Assembly (NCBI GenBank): GCA_038249195.1
Contig: JBBRWM010000012.1
Span: 14,562 to 78,561 of the forward strand
DNA length: 64,000 nucleotides
Direction of reading: 5' to 3'
DNA from: JAOUEA01 sp038249195
GTDB lineage: Bacteria > Actinomycetota > UBA4738 > HRBIN12
Below, piece by piece: positions 27,167 to 35,557 of the stretch. Every line of letters begins with the position of its first letter. The first letter of the stretch is position 1. Under the pieces are notes generated by a model. The model had not been told where the DNA came from and searched no databases. It saw only the letters and a list, made by a program, of their open reading frames with translations. The translations under genes and the position numbers were made by a program.

Positions 27167-28159
27167 CTAGTGGCAGTTGGTGGCGCCGCGGTCCGCGATC
27201 TTGCCGCCCGTGCGGATGAACTTCCACCCGTAGCTGCGGTGATGCAGCTGCATCCGCAGCACCCCCGCCTTCGAGCGGCGGACCTGGCTCCCTCGCACGA
27301 TCCGCTTGCCGAAGGAGCGGATCCCGGCGCCGCCCGTGCCCACCACGAATTCCCGGATGCCGTGCACGCTCGGGTGCCCGCTCGGCAGCAGGCGGGCGAA
27401 GCGCTCGTAATCGTGGTCGTGGCCGTTCAGCACGACGTCGACGTGGTAGCGCTGCAGGATGTTCCAGAACGCCCCCATATTGGGGTTGGACCCATGTGAG
27501 GAGCCGCTGGAGAACCGCGGATGATGGAAGTAGGCCAACTGGCACCGACGGTGATGGTGCCCGAGCTCGCGGCGGAGCCAGCGCAGCTCCGCGGACGGGG
27601 GGTCATCGCCCGTGATGGAGTCGAGCGCGATCATCCGCCACGATCCGAGCGTGTAGGCGTACCAACCAGGCCGTCCGTGCGCGCGCCTGCCGAAGTACGC
27701 GAAGTACCCGCGCGCCCCCGCGGTCTCGTATTCGTGGTTCCCGGGCACGGGGAACGTCTTTGCCCGGAAGCGTCCCCAGGTGGGGGCGTAGCTGCTGCGG
27801 AACTCGCCGAGCGAGCCGTTCGGATACTGGTTGTCCCCCAAGGTGAGGACGGCCGTGGGGTTGATCCGCCGGATCAGCGCCGCGGTCGCGGTCTGGGGCC
27901 CCCCGGGCCCGTTCTCGCGGGCGATGTCTCCCGCCGCTGTGATGACGGGACCTCCGGGACGCGCCGGGTGCCGACGGCCGGCCGGTCGATGGACGCGATG
28001 CCGAGGCAGGTGATGCCGACGGTCGAGCTGCCGAGGGGAGGTCACAACGCGCGCGTGAGCGGGGGTGAGCGCGGGGGCCCCGGCGGCCTCGACCGCGACG
28101 CCGAGCAGCAGGGACAGGGCGGCGACCAGGAACCAGGGCCGGCTGGGAGTGCGTGGCAT
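27167..28159 (-). CDS. Secreted metallophosphoesterase, purple-acid-phosphatase-like
   Basis: A 330-residue exported phosphoesterase. Signal peptide or anchor: FLVAALSLLLGVAVEAAGAP. After a basic linker come the metal-binding blocks in order: AAGDIA (about 75), LTLGDNQYPNGS (GDxx), VPGNHEYE (GNHE), YFHHPRFSSG and NGHDHDYERF (GHxH). The substrate is a phosphomonoester or diester, not determined. TAGGAT, then 6 nt, precedes the ATG at 28159. It converges on the serine hydrolase with 15 nt between stops, and the next gene on the same strand ends 9 nt upstream of this start. Confidence 0.87.
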   Translation of the reverse strand: MPRTPSRPWFLVAALSLLLGVAVEAAGAPALTPAHARVVTSPRQLDRRHHLPRHRVHRPAGRRHPARPGGPVITAAGDIARENGPGGPQTATAALIRRINPTAVLTLGDNQYPNGSLGEFRSSYAPTWGRFRAKTFPVPGNHEYETAGARGYFAYFGRRAHGRPGWYAYTLGSWRMIALDSITGDDPPSAELRWLRRELGHHHRRCQLAYFHHPRFSSGSSHGSNPNMGAFWNILQRYHVDVVLNGHDHDYERFARLLPSGHPSVHGIREFVVGTGGAGIRSFGKRIVRGSQVRRSKAGVLRMQLHHRSYGWKFIRTGGKIADRGATNCH

Positions 28160-28168
28160 CGGCGTATC

Positions 28169-29050
28169 CTACCGGGCGATCCAGGCCGCGAGCCCGTCGG
28201 GCCCGGTCTTGATCGCTCCGAAGGACTCCGCGAAGTGGGTGGGCGCCATGACGGTGCCGGGATGGCCGAGGATCTCGCCCATCAAGGCGCGTCGGGTCGC
28301 GGCCGCCTGCGTGGGGAAGGCGTCGAGGCCGCTCGGCCAGTCGGGGTGGGAGAGCTGCGCCGGGTGATTGAACGTGTCCGCGCTCACGATCGCCCGCAGG
28401 CCTTCCGACCGCAGCCGCACGACCTGGTGTCCGGGAGTGTGGCCCGGCGCGTGATGCACCGCCACCTCGTCGGTGATGGCCACGTCGCCGTCGATCAGGT
28501 CCACCAGGCCGGCCTCCTCCAGCGGCGCGAGCAGGGTCGAGAAGATCCCCGCCTCATCGTCGTTCTCCTTCGCCATCTGCCGCTGCCAATCCCAGTCCGC
28601 TCGCTGGATCACATGACGGCTCCGGTGGAATGCCGGCTCGGGCTTCGACGCGTCGTCTGGGCCTGTCTCGAAGCTCACGAGGCCGCCGATGTGGTCGTCG
28701 TGCACGTGGGAGATCACCACCGTGTCGATCGCGTCGGGGGGCGTGCCCGTCTCGTGCAGGAGGTCGGGGAGCCGGCCCGCTGCGCCGAACCAATCGACCC
28801 CGGGTGAGCCGGCTTGCCCGATCCCCGCGTCCACGAGGACGACGCCACCGGGGTGGCGGATCAGCCACGCGCGGACCCGGAGTCGCCAGCCGTCGTGTTC
28901 GCCATAGACCTCCGGGTAGCGCTCCCGGTAAGCCATCAGCCCCTCGGCCGGAGCATCGGGGAACGAGTCGACGATCGGCCCGATCTCTCGGTCGCCGTCG
29001 AGGAGCGCCAGGACCTGGAGGACGCCGAGGTTGAGACGGTCGAAAGGCAC
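28169..29050 (-). CDS. MBL-fold metallohydrolase
   Basis: A 293-residue metallo-beta-lactamase-fold hydrolase. The metal site is complete: VISHVHDDHIGGL (HxHxDH), HAPGHTPGH and SADTFNHP, with a final APTHFAE His. A long N-terminal part (LRVRAWLIRHPGGVVLVDAG) is typical of the N-acyl-homoserine lactonase/glyoxalase-like group, but substrate cannot be told. GTG 29050 is selected because TATCAT precedes it by 6 nt; 18 more codons are open upstream without similarity. No cytoplasmic export signal is seen. Confidence 0.85.
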   Translation of the reverse strand: MPFDRLNLGVLQVLALLDGDREIGPIVDSFPDAPAEGLMAYRERYPEVYGEHDGWRLRVRAWLIRHPGGVVLVDAGIGQAGSPGVDWFGAAGRLPDLLHETGTPPDAIDTVVISHVHDDHIGGLVSFETGPDDASKPEPAFHRSRHVIQRADWDWQRQMAKENDDEAGIFSTLLAPLEEAGLVDLIDGDVAITDEVAVHHAPGHTPGHQVVRLRSEGLRAIVSADTFNHPAQLSHPDWPSGLDAFPTQAAATRRALMGEILGHPGTVMAPTHFAESFGAIKTGPDGLAAWIAR

Positions 29051-29129
29051 CGAGGGATGATAGTCGCACGCTGACCTTCTCGTTCGCTCGCGTCCGCGCA
29101 CCAACCTCTCTCGGCGTATCCTCTCGCCA

Positions 29130-29591
29130 TCACGCGGCCTCTGGGCGCCCGATCCCTGCGCCCGGATCCTGGCGATCGTTGCCCGCCTCGATGTGATGGA
29201 CCGGGATCCCGAACGTGCGAACGACGCGCGCCGGCAGGTCTCGCTTGAGCCGCCTCGTGAGTCGGCTCACGGGGTGGGTCGAGATCACGATCTCGTCGTA
29301 GGGGCGACGGCGCAGTTCGTCCTCGATGGCTTCGAGGGTGCTGAAGTCTCCGAGCACCGGCTTGACATCGAGTCCCATGCCCTCGAGGTTCGCACTGGCC
29401 TCCTTCATCCGTCGCTTCGCCTCGCGACGCGCCGTGCGCTCGTCCCACGTCCATCGGCCAGGTAGCGGTGTCGCCGGTACCAGCAGCGTGACCATGGATA
29501 GACCTTCAACGGCCCGCGTTCGAAGAACGGCCAGGACGCTGGGTCCAACGTCTGTCCGGTGCGGAACGAACAAGACCCTGTGAACATGCAT
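29130..29591 (-). CDS. UspA-like protein
   Basis: A 153-residue protein with the alpha/beta fold of universal stress proteins: RVLFVPHRTDVGPSVLAVL opening, MVTLLVPATPLP strand, and YDEIVISTHPVSRLTRRLKRDLPARVVRTFGIPVHHIEA near the C-terminus. The classical GxxGx9G(S/T) ATP loop is replaced by HPVSRLTRR, so nucleotide binding is uncertain. It is divergent from the two-component operon, and the 144-nt gap between them carries operator-like repeats, so both may be under the same regulator. Confidence 0.7.
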   Translation of the reverse strand: MHVHRVLFVPHRTDVGPSVLAVLRTRAVEGLSMVTLLVPATPLPGRWTWDERTARREAKRRMKEASANLEGMGLDVKPVLGDFSTLEAIEDELRRRPYDEIVISTHPVSRLTRRLKRDLPARVVRTFGIPVHHIEAGNDRQDPGAGIGRPEAA

Positions 29592-29676
29592 CTGTGCCCT
29601 CCTTGCTCCTGGGCTGCGGTCTCATGCCACGAATCGCCGCCGCCTCCGGTCGTCCATGTCCGTTATCCCCGACCCG

Positions 29677-29698
29677 TGTTAGCGGACTGTTAGGGGAC
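29677..29698 (+). promoter_or_regulatory. Tandem 11-bp direct repeat, candidate OmpR-family operator
   Basis: TGTTAGCGGAC (29677-29687) is followed at once by TGTTAGGGGAC (29688-29698), one mismatch in 11. Abutting repeats with an 11-bp period are the usual binding pattern for OmpR/PhoB-type response regulators, and the downstream gene (29736) encodes one. Self-regulation of the operon, control of the divergent UspA-like gene, or both, would fit. Confidence 0.5.
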
Positions 29699-29707
29699 GA
29701 TCACCTG

Positions 29708-29737
29708 CTCATGAGCTTGTTGGCACAATGACGTCAT
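29708..29737. promoter_or_regulatory. Two perfect 10-bp palindromes with centres 20 bp apart
   Basis: GCTCATGAGC (29708-29717) and ATGACGTCAT (29728-29737) are each perfectly self-complementary and are centred exactly 20 bp apart, about two helical turns. The second one runs into the ATG of the response regulator gene (29736). A dimeric repressor site is one explanation; chance is possible because short palindromes are common. Confidence 0.35.
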
Positions 29738-30419
29738 GAACGATCCTCTCCTCGGCCGCGTCCTCGTCGTCGACGATGAGATGTCGCTGCGTCGCTTGTT
29801 GCGCGCGTATCTGTCGAAGGCCGGCTTCGACGTCGTCGACGCGCGGGACGGCCGCGAGGCGATCTTCGAGTTCGAACGCAGCAGGCCCGACATCGCGATC
29901 GTGGATGTGATGCTGCCCGAGCTCGACGGGTACGAGGTCGTGAGACGCCTGCGAGCCCGATCCTCTCTGCCGATCATCCTGCTCACGGCCAAGGGTCAGG
30001 AGCGAGACCGCGTAACCGGACTCGAAGTTGGCGCCGACGACTACGTCGTCAAGCCGTTCTCAGCCCCGGAGGTGGTAGCGCGGGTACGGGCGCAGCTGCG
30101 AAGGATCCGTGGGTTCGGTGAGGAGGATCTCCCGAGCGACCCGGAGGTGGGCTCCGTGAGGCTCGACCTTGCGGGGCGCCGCTGCGTCCTCGACGGCAAG
30201 GAGATCGAGCTGACGCGACGCGAGTTCGATCTCCTCGCGGCCCTCATCCGTTCGCGCGATCGTGTGCTGACGCGTGAACACCTGCTCGAGAGCGTCTGGG
30301 AGACGGAGTTCATCTCGCAGCGAACCGTTGATGTCCACGTAGCGGCGCTCCGACGCAAGCTCGGGGGGGCGGTCGCGATCACGTCGCTGCGTGGTGTCGG
30401 ATACCGATTGGACAGCTGA
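29736..30419 (+). CDS. OmpR-family DNA-binding response regulator
   Basis: A 227-residue two-domain regulator. The receiver has Asp13/Asp14, the phosphoacceptor Asp57 (IAIVDVMLPELDG) and Lys in YVVKPF. The winged-helix output domain (about 130-225) has LTRREFDLLAALIRS, RVLTREHLLESVW, RTVDVHVAALRRKLG and ITSLRGVGYRLDS. Its stop TGA overlaps the kinase ATG by one base, so the pair is co-translated. Upstream sequence has 11-bp-phased repeats suited to this class. The signal is unknown. Confidence 0.92.
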   Translation: MNDPLLGRVLVVDDEMSLRRLLRAYLSKAGFDVVDARDGREAIFEFERSRPDIAIVDVMLPELDGYEVVRRLRARSSLPIILLTAKGQERDRVTGLEVGADDYVVKPFSAPEVVARVRAQLRRIRGFGEEDLPSDPEVGSVRLDLAGRRCVLDGKEIELTRREFDLLAALIRSRDRVLTREHLLESVWETEFISQRTVDVHVAALRRKLGGAVAITSLRGVGYRLDS

Positions 30420-31741
30420 TGCGCGTCCGGCTGACGTCGATGCGTTCGTGGCTGCTTGCAGCGATGCTCGCCGCCGGCATCCTGAGCTTGGTCGGCGCCT
30501 ACCTCGCGATCGAACGTATCCAACACGACGCGGAGACGCGGACGGACCGCACGAAGGATGATCAGATCGTCCGGGCGATCGCAGGGCAGGTCGAACGCGG
30601 GGCCGGCGCGTCGCAGCTCGAGGCGATGCAGCGCGTCCTTCCCTATGACCGCATCGTCGTCTTCCGCGGCCGCCGGCAGGTGTACGTCGGGCCGCCGGTT
30701 GACGCCGACCTCGAGGTAGCCGTCGTCCACTCGTTCGTCGGGGGAAGGGTCACGCTGCTCGACTACCACACTCCCGATCGGTCGATCGCCAAGGAGCTGA
30801 CCCTCGTAGCGGCGGGCTCGATCCTGTTCGTCATCGTGGCGGCGTTCGTTGCGACCACGATGCTGACCCGGCTCTTGAAGGCGCCGATCGACCGAGCGGC
30901 CGTGGCCGCCGATCGGGTGGCAAGGGGCGACTTCGGCGTCCGGCTCGCGGAGCTGGGGCCGGGGGAGTTCGATCGGCTGACCCGCGCGTTCGACTCGATG
31001 GCATCGCGGCTCGAATCGGGCGAAGAGGATCAGCAGCGCTTCCTCACGGACATCGCCCACGAGATCGCGACGCCCGTCAATGCCATCTCCGGGTTGACCG
31101 GGGCGCTGCTGGACGGCACGATCACGGCCGATGCGGAGCGCGCGGAGGCGCGAGTCCTGCTCGGGTCTGAGACGGCGCGCCTCGGTGCCGTCCTCGACGA
31201 CCTGCGTCGTCTCACGAGGCTCGACCGGAACGAACTCGTGGCGTTCGCCCCGGTCGATCTGGCGGACATCGCGAACCGCGCAGCGATCCGGTTCCGTCGG
31301 GCGGCTCAAGACGGCGGTATCGAACTCTCCGTCCGGGGTCCGACGACGGTCATCGAAACCGATCGATCGCTCACGGAGACGGTCATCGACAACCTCGTCT
31401 CGAACGCGCTGCGGTACACCCCTCGGGGGGGTCGCATCGAGGTGCGGATCGGACGTCGGGGAGCCGAGGCCGTCCTCGCCGTCAAGGACACGGGGATCGG
31501 CATCCCGGCCGAACACATCGGCCGGATCTTCGACCGGTTCTATCGAGTGGACGCGGCCCGCGATCGTCACAGCGGAGGCGGAGGGCTGGGGCTGTCGCTC
31601 GCGTCGCAAGCGGCGAACGCGATCGGCGCCCGCATCGAGGTCGATAGCGAGGTCGGGTCCGGTACCGAGTTCCGGCTGGTGATGCCGGTGGGGGGGCGAA
31701 CGTCCCCAGCACTCAGCGAGCATGATCAGCGTGTTCGGTGA
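30419..31741 (+). CDS. Sensor histidine kinase, partner of the upstream regulator
   Basis: A 440-residue kinase: helix 1 (about 8-30), a small extracytoplasmic loop (about 31-128), helix 2 (about 129-150), HAMP (about 151-205), dimerisation domain with His214 and a HATPase domain with N, G1 (KDTGIGIP) and G2 (SGGGGLGLSLA) boxes. The H-box reads DIAHEIATPVNAI rather than the common HELRTP form, but the phospho-accepting His and following acidic residue are kept. The last codons overlap the end of the convergent MFS gene by 16 nt. Confidence 0.9.
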   Translation: MRVRLTSMRSWLLAAMLAAGILSLVGAYLAIERIQHDAETRTDRTKDDQIVRAIAGQVERGAGASQLEAMQRVLPYDRIVVFRGRRQVYVGPPVDADLEVAVVHSFVGGRVTLLDYHTPDRSIAKELTLVAAGSILFVIVAAFVATTMLTRLLKAPIDRAAVAADRVARGDFGVRLAELGPGEFDRLTRAFDSMASRLESGEEDQQRFLTDIAHEIATPVNAISGLTGALLDGTITADAERAEARVLLGSETARLGAVLDDLRRLTRLDRNELVAFAPVDLADIANRAAIRFRRAAQDGGIELSVRGPTTVIETDRSLTETVIDNLVSNALRYTPRGGRIEVRIGRRGAEAVLAVKDTGIGIPAEHIGRIFDRFYRVDAARDRHSGGGGLGLSLASQAANAIGARIEVDSEVGSGTEFRLVMPVGGRTSPALSEHDQRVR

Positions 31742-33114
31742 GGGCCGGCGATCCTGCGGCCGGTGAACAGGAGCGCGACGAGGGCCACGCCGCCGATGGC
31801 GAACGCGCCGGCGAGCCCGTTGGACAGCGGCTTGGACAGTGCTTCGGACAGCGCGACCGCCCCCCCGCCCAACCCTGCGCCGGTGGCTACGCCGAGCATA
31901 TCCATCAGCAGGACCGAGGACAGCTCGCTCGCCTCGGTGCCGGCGTCGGACAGGCGCATCGTGGCCAGGGGCAGCGTGGGGAAGGTGATCCCCATCCCAC
32001 AGCCCACCACCGCCCAGCCCCCGTAGGCGATGGCGAGCGGGACCCAGGCCCACAGGGTGGCCGCCACCGCGAGCTCGCCCCCCATGATGGCGAGGGTTCC
32101 GATCACCATCAATCGCCCGAGCGGCATGCGCTGGGCCCGGCCGGACTGCCACGCGCTCCCCGCGGCCCAGGTGATCGTGGCCGCGGTCACGGCCAGGCCG
32201 GCCTCGGCCAGCGACACGCCGCGCACCCGCGTCAACATCAGCGTGAGGAAGGCGTCCATCGCCAGGAACCCCGTCGACAGGAGGAACGCGGACATCGCCG
32301 ACGCGGGGATGCCACGGGCCGCGCGGAACGTGCCCGGGGGCGCGATCCGCCGCAGCGCCGGGATCGCCACGACGAGGCCCGCCCCGAGCATCCCGAGCGC
32401 CCACGGACGCACGATCGTGAGCGCCGTGAAGACGAACCCCGCGCCTACCATGAGCTGCAGCGGCCACCGGAGGTCGACGGTCGCGGCAGCGCGGTCGGCG
32501 GCCGGCACCAGGTCAAGGGCGGGCCCGATCAGCACCCAACCCACCAGCAGCACCGGCAGGGGAACCAGGTAGGCCCACCGCCACCCGACCGTGCTCGCCA
32601 GCAGTGCCCCGATCGGGGGCCCGATCAAGCCCGGGAGGATCCACATCGTCGCCAGCAACGCCAGCACGCGAGGCCGCAGGGCGTCCGGGAACATCTTCGC
32701 CACGGTGCCGAGGGACAGGGCGTACAGGCCGCCGCCGCCAACGCCCAGCAGGAACTGGCCGAGCAGCAGCACGGGCATGCTCGGGGCGAGGGCAGCCACG
32801 ATCGTGCCGCCCGCGAAGACGCCGAGCACCGACGGGAGCACGCGCGCCGCCCCGAACCGGTCGACCGCCCGACCGGCGATCGGGATCGCGCCCAGCGTGG
32901 CGAGGCTCGAAGCCGTGAAGACGAGCCCGTACAGCTGCACCATCCCGAGCTCGGCGCGAACGTCCGGGAGGATCGTGACCACCACGAGGGATTGGACGGC
33001 CACCAGAGCCTCGAGCAGGAGGAGTCCGGCGGTGAGGCGCCCGCGGCGCCCGCGGAACACCTCGCCCCACTTCGGGGGCCGCGCGTGCAGGGTCGGTGCC
33101 TGGTCGGCGGGCAT
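31726..33114 (-). CDS. MFS transporter, drug:H+ antiporter type
   Basis: A 462-residue transporter with about 14 hydrophobic segments. The opening (LLLEALVAVQSLVVVTILPDVRAELG) and the loop RAVDRFGAARVLP between helices 2 and 3 are typical of EmrB/QacA-like exporters. LGVGGGGLYALSLGTVAKMFP resembles motif C. Transported substrate is unknown. The start ATG 33114 is preceded by TACACT seven nucleotides upstream. No regulator is adjacent; it is divergent from otsA, and its 3' end overlaps that of the kinase gene. Confidence 0.87.
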   Translation of the reverse strand: MPADQAPTLHARPPKWGEVFRGRRGRLTAGLLLLEALVAVQSLVVVTILPDVRAELGMVQLYGLVFTASSLATLGAIPIAGRAVDRFGAARVLPSVLGVFAGGTIVAALAPSMPVLLLGQFLLGVGGGGLYALSLGTVAKMFPDALRPRVLALLATMWILPGLIGPPIGALLASTVGWRWAYLVPLPVLLVGWVLIGPALDLVPAADRAAATVDLRWPLQLMVGAGFVFTALTIVRPWALGMLGAGLVVAIPALRRIAPPGTFRAARGIPASAMSAFLLSTGFLAMDAFLTLMLTRVRGVSLAEAGLAVTAATITWAAGSAWQSGRAQRMPLGRLMVIGTLAIMGGELAVAATLWAWVPLAIAYGGWAVVGCGMGITFPTLPLATMRLSDAGTEASELSSVLLMDMLGVATGAGLGGGAVALSEALSKPLSNGLAGAFAIGGVALVALLFTGRRIAGPHRTR

Positions 33115-33178
33115 CCCGTCGAGTGTATGGCCGGATCTGCGAGGGCCCCGGCCGGAGCGGTCGCCGCGACATACCGCC

Positions 33179-33184
33179 TAGACT
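33179..33184 (+). promoter_or_regulatory. otsA: Candidate -10 hexamer (TAGACT) for leaderless otsA
   Basis: TAGACT ends 8 nt before the otsA ATG (33193), which puts the likely transcription start at or next to the start codon. No ribosome binding site is seen. This is one of about twenty similar cases in the window. Confidence 0.5.
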
Positions 33185-33192
33185 GACGCCCG

Positions 33193-34671
33193 ATGTCCGG
33201 CAGGGGAACCGCTACGGAGCTGAGCGCGATCGAGGCGTCGGTGGTCGTGGCGTCGAACCGCGCTCCCGTCTCCTTCGAGCGCAACGCGAGCGGGCGGTTG
33301 ATGGGCAGCCGAGGCGCCGGCGGCCTGGTGACGGCGCTGTCCGGGGTCTTCTTCCGAGACGATACGGCGTGGGTGGCGGCCGCCATGACCGAGGGCGACC
33401 GTGCCGTGGCCCTGAAGGGGCGGGTGATCGAGCCGGACTCGCACCAGCGCGTGCGCTACGTGGTCGTACCGCCCGAGCGGTACGAGGGCTACTACAACGA
33501 GATCTCGAACCGGATCCTATGGTTCGTGCACCACAGCCTGTGGGACATCCCGCGTTCGCCGATCTTCGACGAGGCGACCCAGGAGGCCTGGTCGTCGTAC
33601 GTGGAGGCGAATCGACAGTTCGCCCTCGCCCTTGCCGACGAGGCCGACCGCCACCCCGTGTACCTCATCCAGGACTACCACCTGTCCCTCGTGCCCGGGA
33701 TGCTTCGCGAGCTCGTGCCGAACGCCAAGATCGTCCATTTCTCCCACACGCCGTTCGCCGGCGCCACGTACCTGCGGATCCTGCCGGTGAACATGCGCGA
33801 CGCGATCCTGCGCGGGCTCGCGGGCGCCGATGTCCTGGGGTTCCAGTCCAAGCAATGGGCCGAGAACTACCTGCTTTCGGCGCGCAGCGTGGCCGGGTCG
33901 AAGGTGCTGCGCGGCGGCCGGCTCGAGGTCGACGGTCATCACGCCGCCGTGCGAGCGTTCCCCGTGGCGGTCAACGCGCACCCGCTGCGGGAGACCGCCG
34001 CCACCGAGGAGGCGAGCGCGGTCCGCGAGGAACTTCGTGCGTGGCTCGGAGACCGAGCCATGATGCTGCGGGTCGACCGCCTGGAACCGTCGAAGAACAT
34101 CCTGCGCGGGTTCCTCGGCTACGAGCTGTTCTTACGACGGAACCGGTCGTGGCGCGAGCGGGTGCAGTTCCTGTGCTTGTTCTCGCCTTCGCGTGAGGAC
34201 GTGCCTGAGTACCAGAGCTACGGCGGGGAGTGCCTGGCGGTGGCGGAGCGCATCAACGAGGAACTTGGCACGAAGGATTGGCAACCCATCACGGTCAAGG
34301 TGCAGGAGGATTACCGCTACGCCGTGGCCGCCTACGGCCTCTACGACGTGCTGCTCGTCAACCCCACCTACGACGGCATGAACCTGGTCGCGATGGAGGG
34401 GCCGCTCGTCAACCGTCAGGACGGGGCCTTGGTCCTGTCTCGGAACGCGGGAGCCATCGCGCGCCTGGGCCGTCACGCGCTCGGCATCAACCCCTTCGAC
34501 CTCGCGGAAACCGCCGAGGCGATCCGAGAGGCGCTGGAGATGCCCAGCGAGGAGCGCGTGCGACGGGCCCGGGGCATGGCGCGCACGATCCAGGCGCATA
34601 CGCCGCCCACGTGGCTCGCCGACCAGCTCGACGCCGTGGACCAGGTTCGCCCCCCCGCCCGCCGACGATGA
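33193..34671 (+). CDS. otsA: Trehalose-6-phosphate synthase (GT20)
   Basis: Transfers glucose from a nucleotide sugar to glucose-6-phosphate. The 492 residues show the GT20 signature in order: VVVASNRAPVSF, GAGGLVTAL, IQDYHLSLVPGML, HFSHTPFA, VNMRDAILRGLAGADVLGFQ, VDRLEPSKNILRG (nucleotide-sugar Arg and Lys) and YDGMNLVAMEG. Some of these differ from the E. coli form (HFSHTPFA for the FLHIPFP type), placing it in a divergent actinobacterial-like branch. otsB converges on it with 13 nt between stops, and a phosphorylase fusion lies beyond, so the block handles trehalose synthesis and use. Probably leaderless. Confidence 0.92.
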   Translation: MSGRGTATELSAIEASVVVASNRAPVSFERNASGRLMGSRGAGGLVTALSGVFFRDDTAWVAAAMTEGDRAVALKGRVIEPDSHQRVRYVVVPPERYEGYYNEISNRILWFVHHSLWDIPRSPIFDEATQEAWSSYVEANRQFALALADEADRHPVYLIQDYHLSLVPGMLRELVPNAKIVHFSHTPFAGATYLRILPVNMRDAILRGLAGADVLGFQSKQWAENYLLSARSVAGSKVLRGGRLEVDGHHAAVRAFPVAVNAHPLRETAATEEASAVREELRAWLGDRAMMLRVDRLEPSKNILRGFLGYELFLRRNRSWRERVQFLCLFSPSREDVPEYQSYGGECLAVAERINEELGTKDWQPITVKVQEDYRYAVAAYGLYDVLLVNPTYDGMNLVAMEGPLVNRQDGALVLSRNAGAIARLGRHALGINPFDLAETAEAIREALEMPSEERVRRARGMARTIQAHTPPTWLADQLDAVDQVRPPARRR

Positions 34672-34684
34672 ACCCGGTGGGACC

Positions 34685-35434
34685 TCAGAGTCCCCGCAGG
34701 AGCTCGAGCAGGTCCGAGGGTCCGTCCACGGTCACGTCGGCCGATGCGACGAGGTCGGGCGGGGTCTCGTCGCCGCGCACGGCCACCTTCACGGTCTTCA
34801 ACCCCCGTTCGGCCATCCGGTCGAGCGCGGCGAACGCGCGCAGGTCCGCGAGGTCGTCGCCGGCGTAGAGCACGCGTGCGAGCCCTGCCACCGCCACGAT
34901 GCGCTCGACCGCCCCCTCCTTCAGCAGACGGTCGCGCGGCACCAGCTCCAGCACGCGCTTGCCCTCGATCACCTCGAGACCGTGGGCCTCGCCGATCCGA
35001 GCGAGGGGCTCGCGCAGCAGGGCTTCGGCGGCCTCGGGGTCGGCCGCACCCCGGACGTGGACGGCCACGGCGTGGCCCTTCGGTTCCACGCGCGCCCCCG
35101 GCGCGCGCTCGGCCGCCGAGCGGACGGAGTCCACGATCGCCGGCGGAAGGTCCGGGAGCCGCCCCACGCCGTAGGAACCCTCCAGCCGGACCCCTTCCAC
35201 CCCCACGAGGCCGACGAGCTCGGCGTCCGTGCGTCCGGAGACGACGGCCACCACCGCGAACCGGGCCGCCAGATCCGCCAGCGTCTCCCGCGCGCCTGCC
35301 ACCATGCGTGCCAGCTCGGGCCGCGCCACGATGGGACTGAGCGTCCCGTCGAGATCGAGCAGGATGCCCGCCGGGCCGTCGACGCCTCGGAAGGCCTCCA
35401 GCGCGGTCGCGGGGGGGATGGGGGTGGCGCTCAC
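34685..35434 (-). CDS. otsB: Trehalose-6-phosphate phosphatase
   Basis: HAD-superfamily phosphatase of 249 residues that releases trehalose from its 6-phosphate. Seen: ILLDLDGTLSPIV (catalytic Asp pair, motif I), VVAVVSGRTDAEL (motif II), LKEGAVERIV lysine and YAGDDLADLRAF (motif IV). Size is usual for the bacterial type. GTG 35434 follows TAGCAT with 6 nt between. Transcribed toward otsA, so the two are not in one operon in spite of acting in sequence. Confidence 0.9.
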   Translation of the reverse strand: MSATPIPPATALEAFRGVDGPAGILLDLDGTLSPIVARPELARMVAGARETLADLAARFAVVAVVSGRTDAELVGLVGVEGVRLEGSYGVGRLPDLPPAIVDSVRSAAERAPGARVEPKGHAVAVHVRGAADPEAAEALLREPLARIGEAHGLEVIEGKRVLELVPRDRLLKEGAVERIVAVAGLARVLYAGDDLADLRAFAALDRMAERGLKTVKVAVRGDETPPDLVASADVTVDGPSDLLELLRGL

Positions 35435-35521
35435 GCTCAGATGCTAGCCCCCGCCTCGGCGAGATGCCGGTCGAGAAGGCGAGCCGAGCCGGGCCGAGCG
35501 CCTGCCGGGTGGGCTGGCACG

Positions 35522-35552
35522 TTGACTTGCCCGCTGGGGCTGCCACCATAGG
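35522..35552 (+). promoter_or_regulatory. Candidate promoter of the phosphoglucomutase/phosphorylase fusion
   Basis: TTGACT (35522-35527) and CATAGG (35547-35552), 19 nt apart, resemble a -35/-10 pair. The second hexamer is close to TATAGG found before the arginine deiminase locus. Its distance to CTG 35558 (5 nt) is near the leaderless spacing of other genes here. Confidence 0.35.
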
Positions 35553-35557
35553 AAGCT

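Noticed and set aside
30041..32467. 808-codon minus-strand frame across the regulator, kinase and transporter
   Set aside because: It crosses three genes with clear domains and has a low-complexity Arg-rich translation.
31738..33186. Plus-strand 482-codon frame opposite the MFS transporter
   Set aside because: Rich in Gln/His/Arg/Gly with no fold; the other strand encodes about 14 helices.
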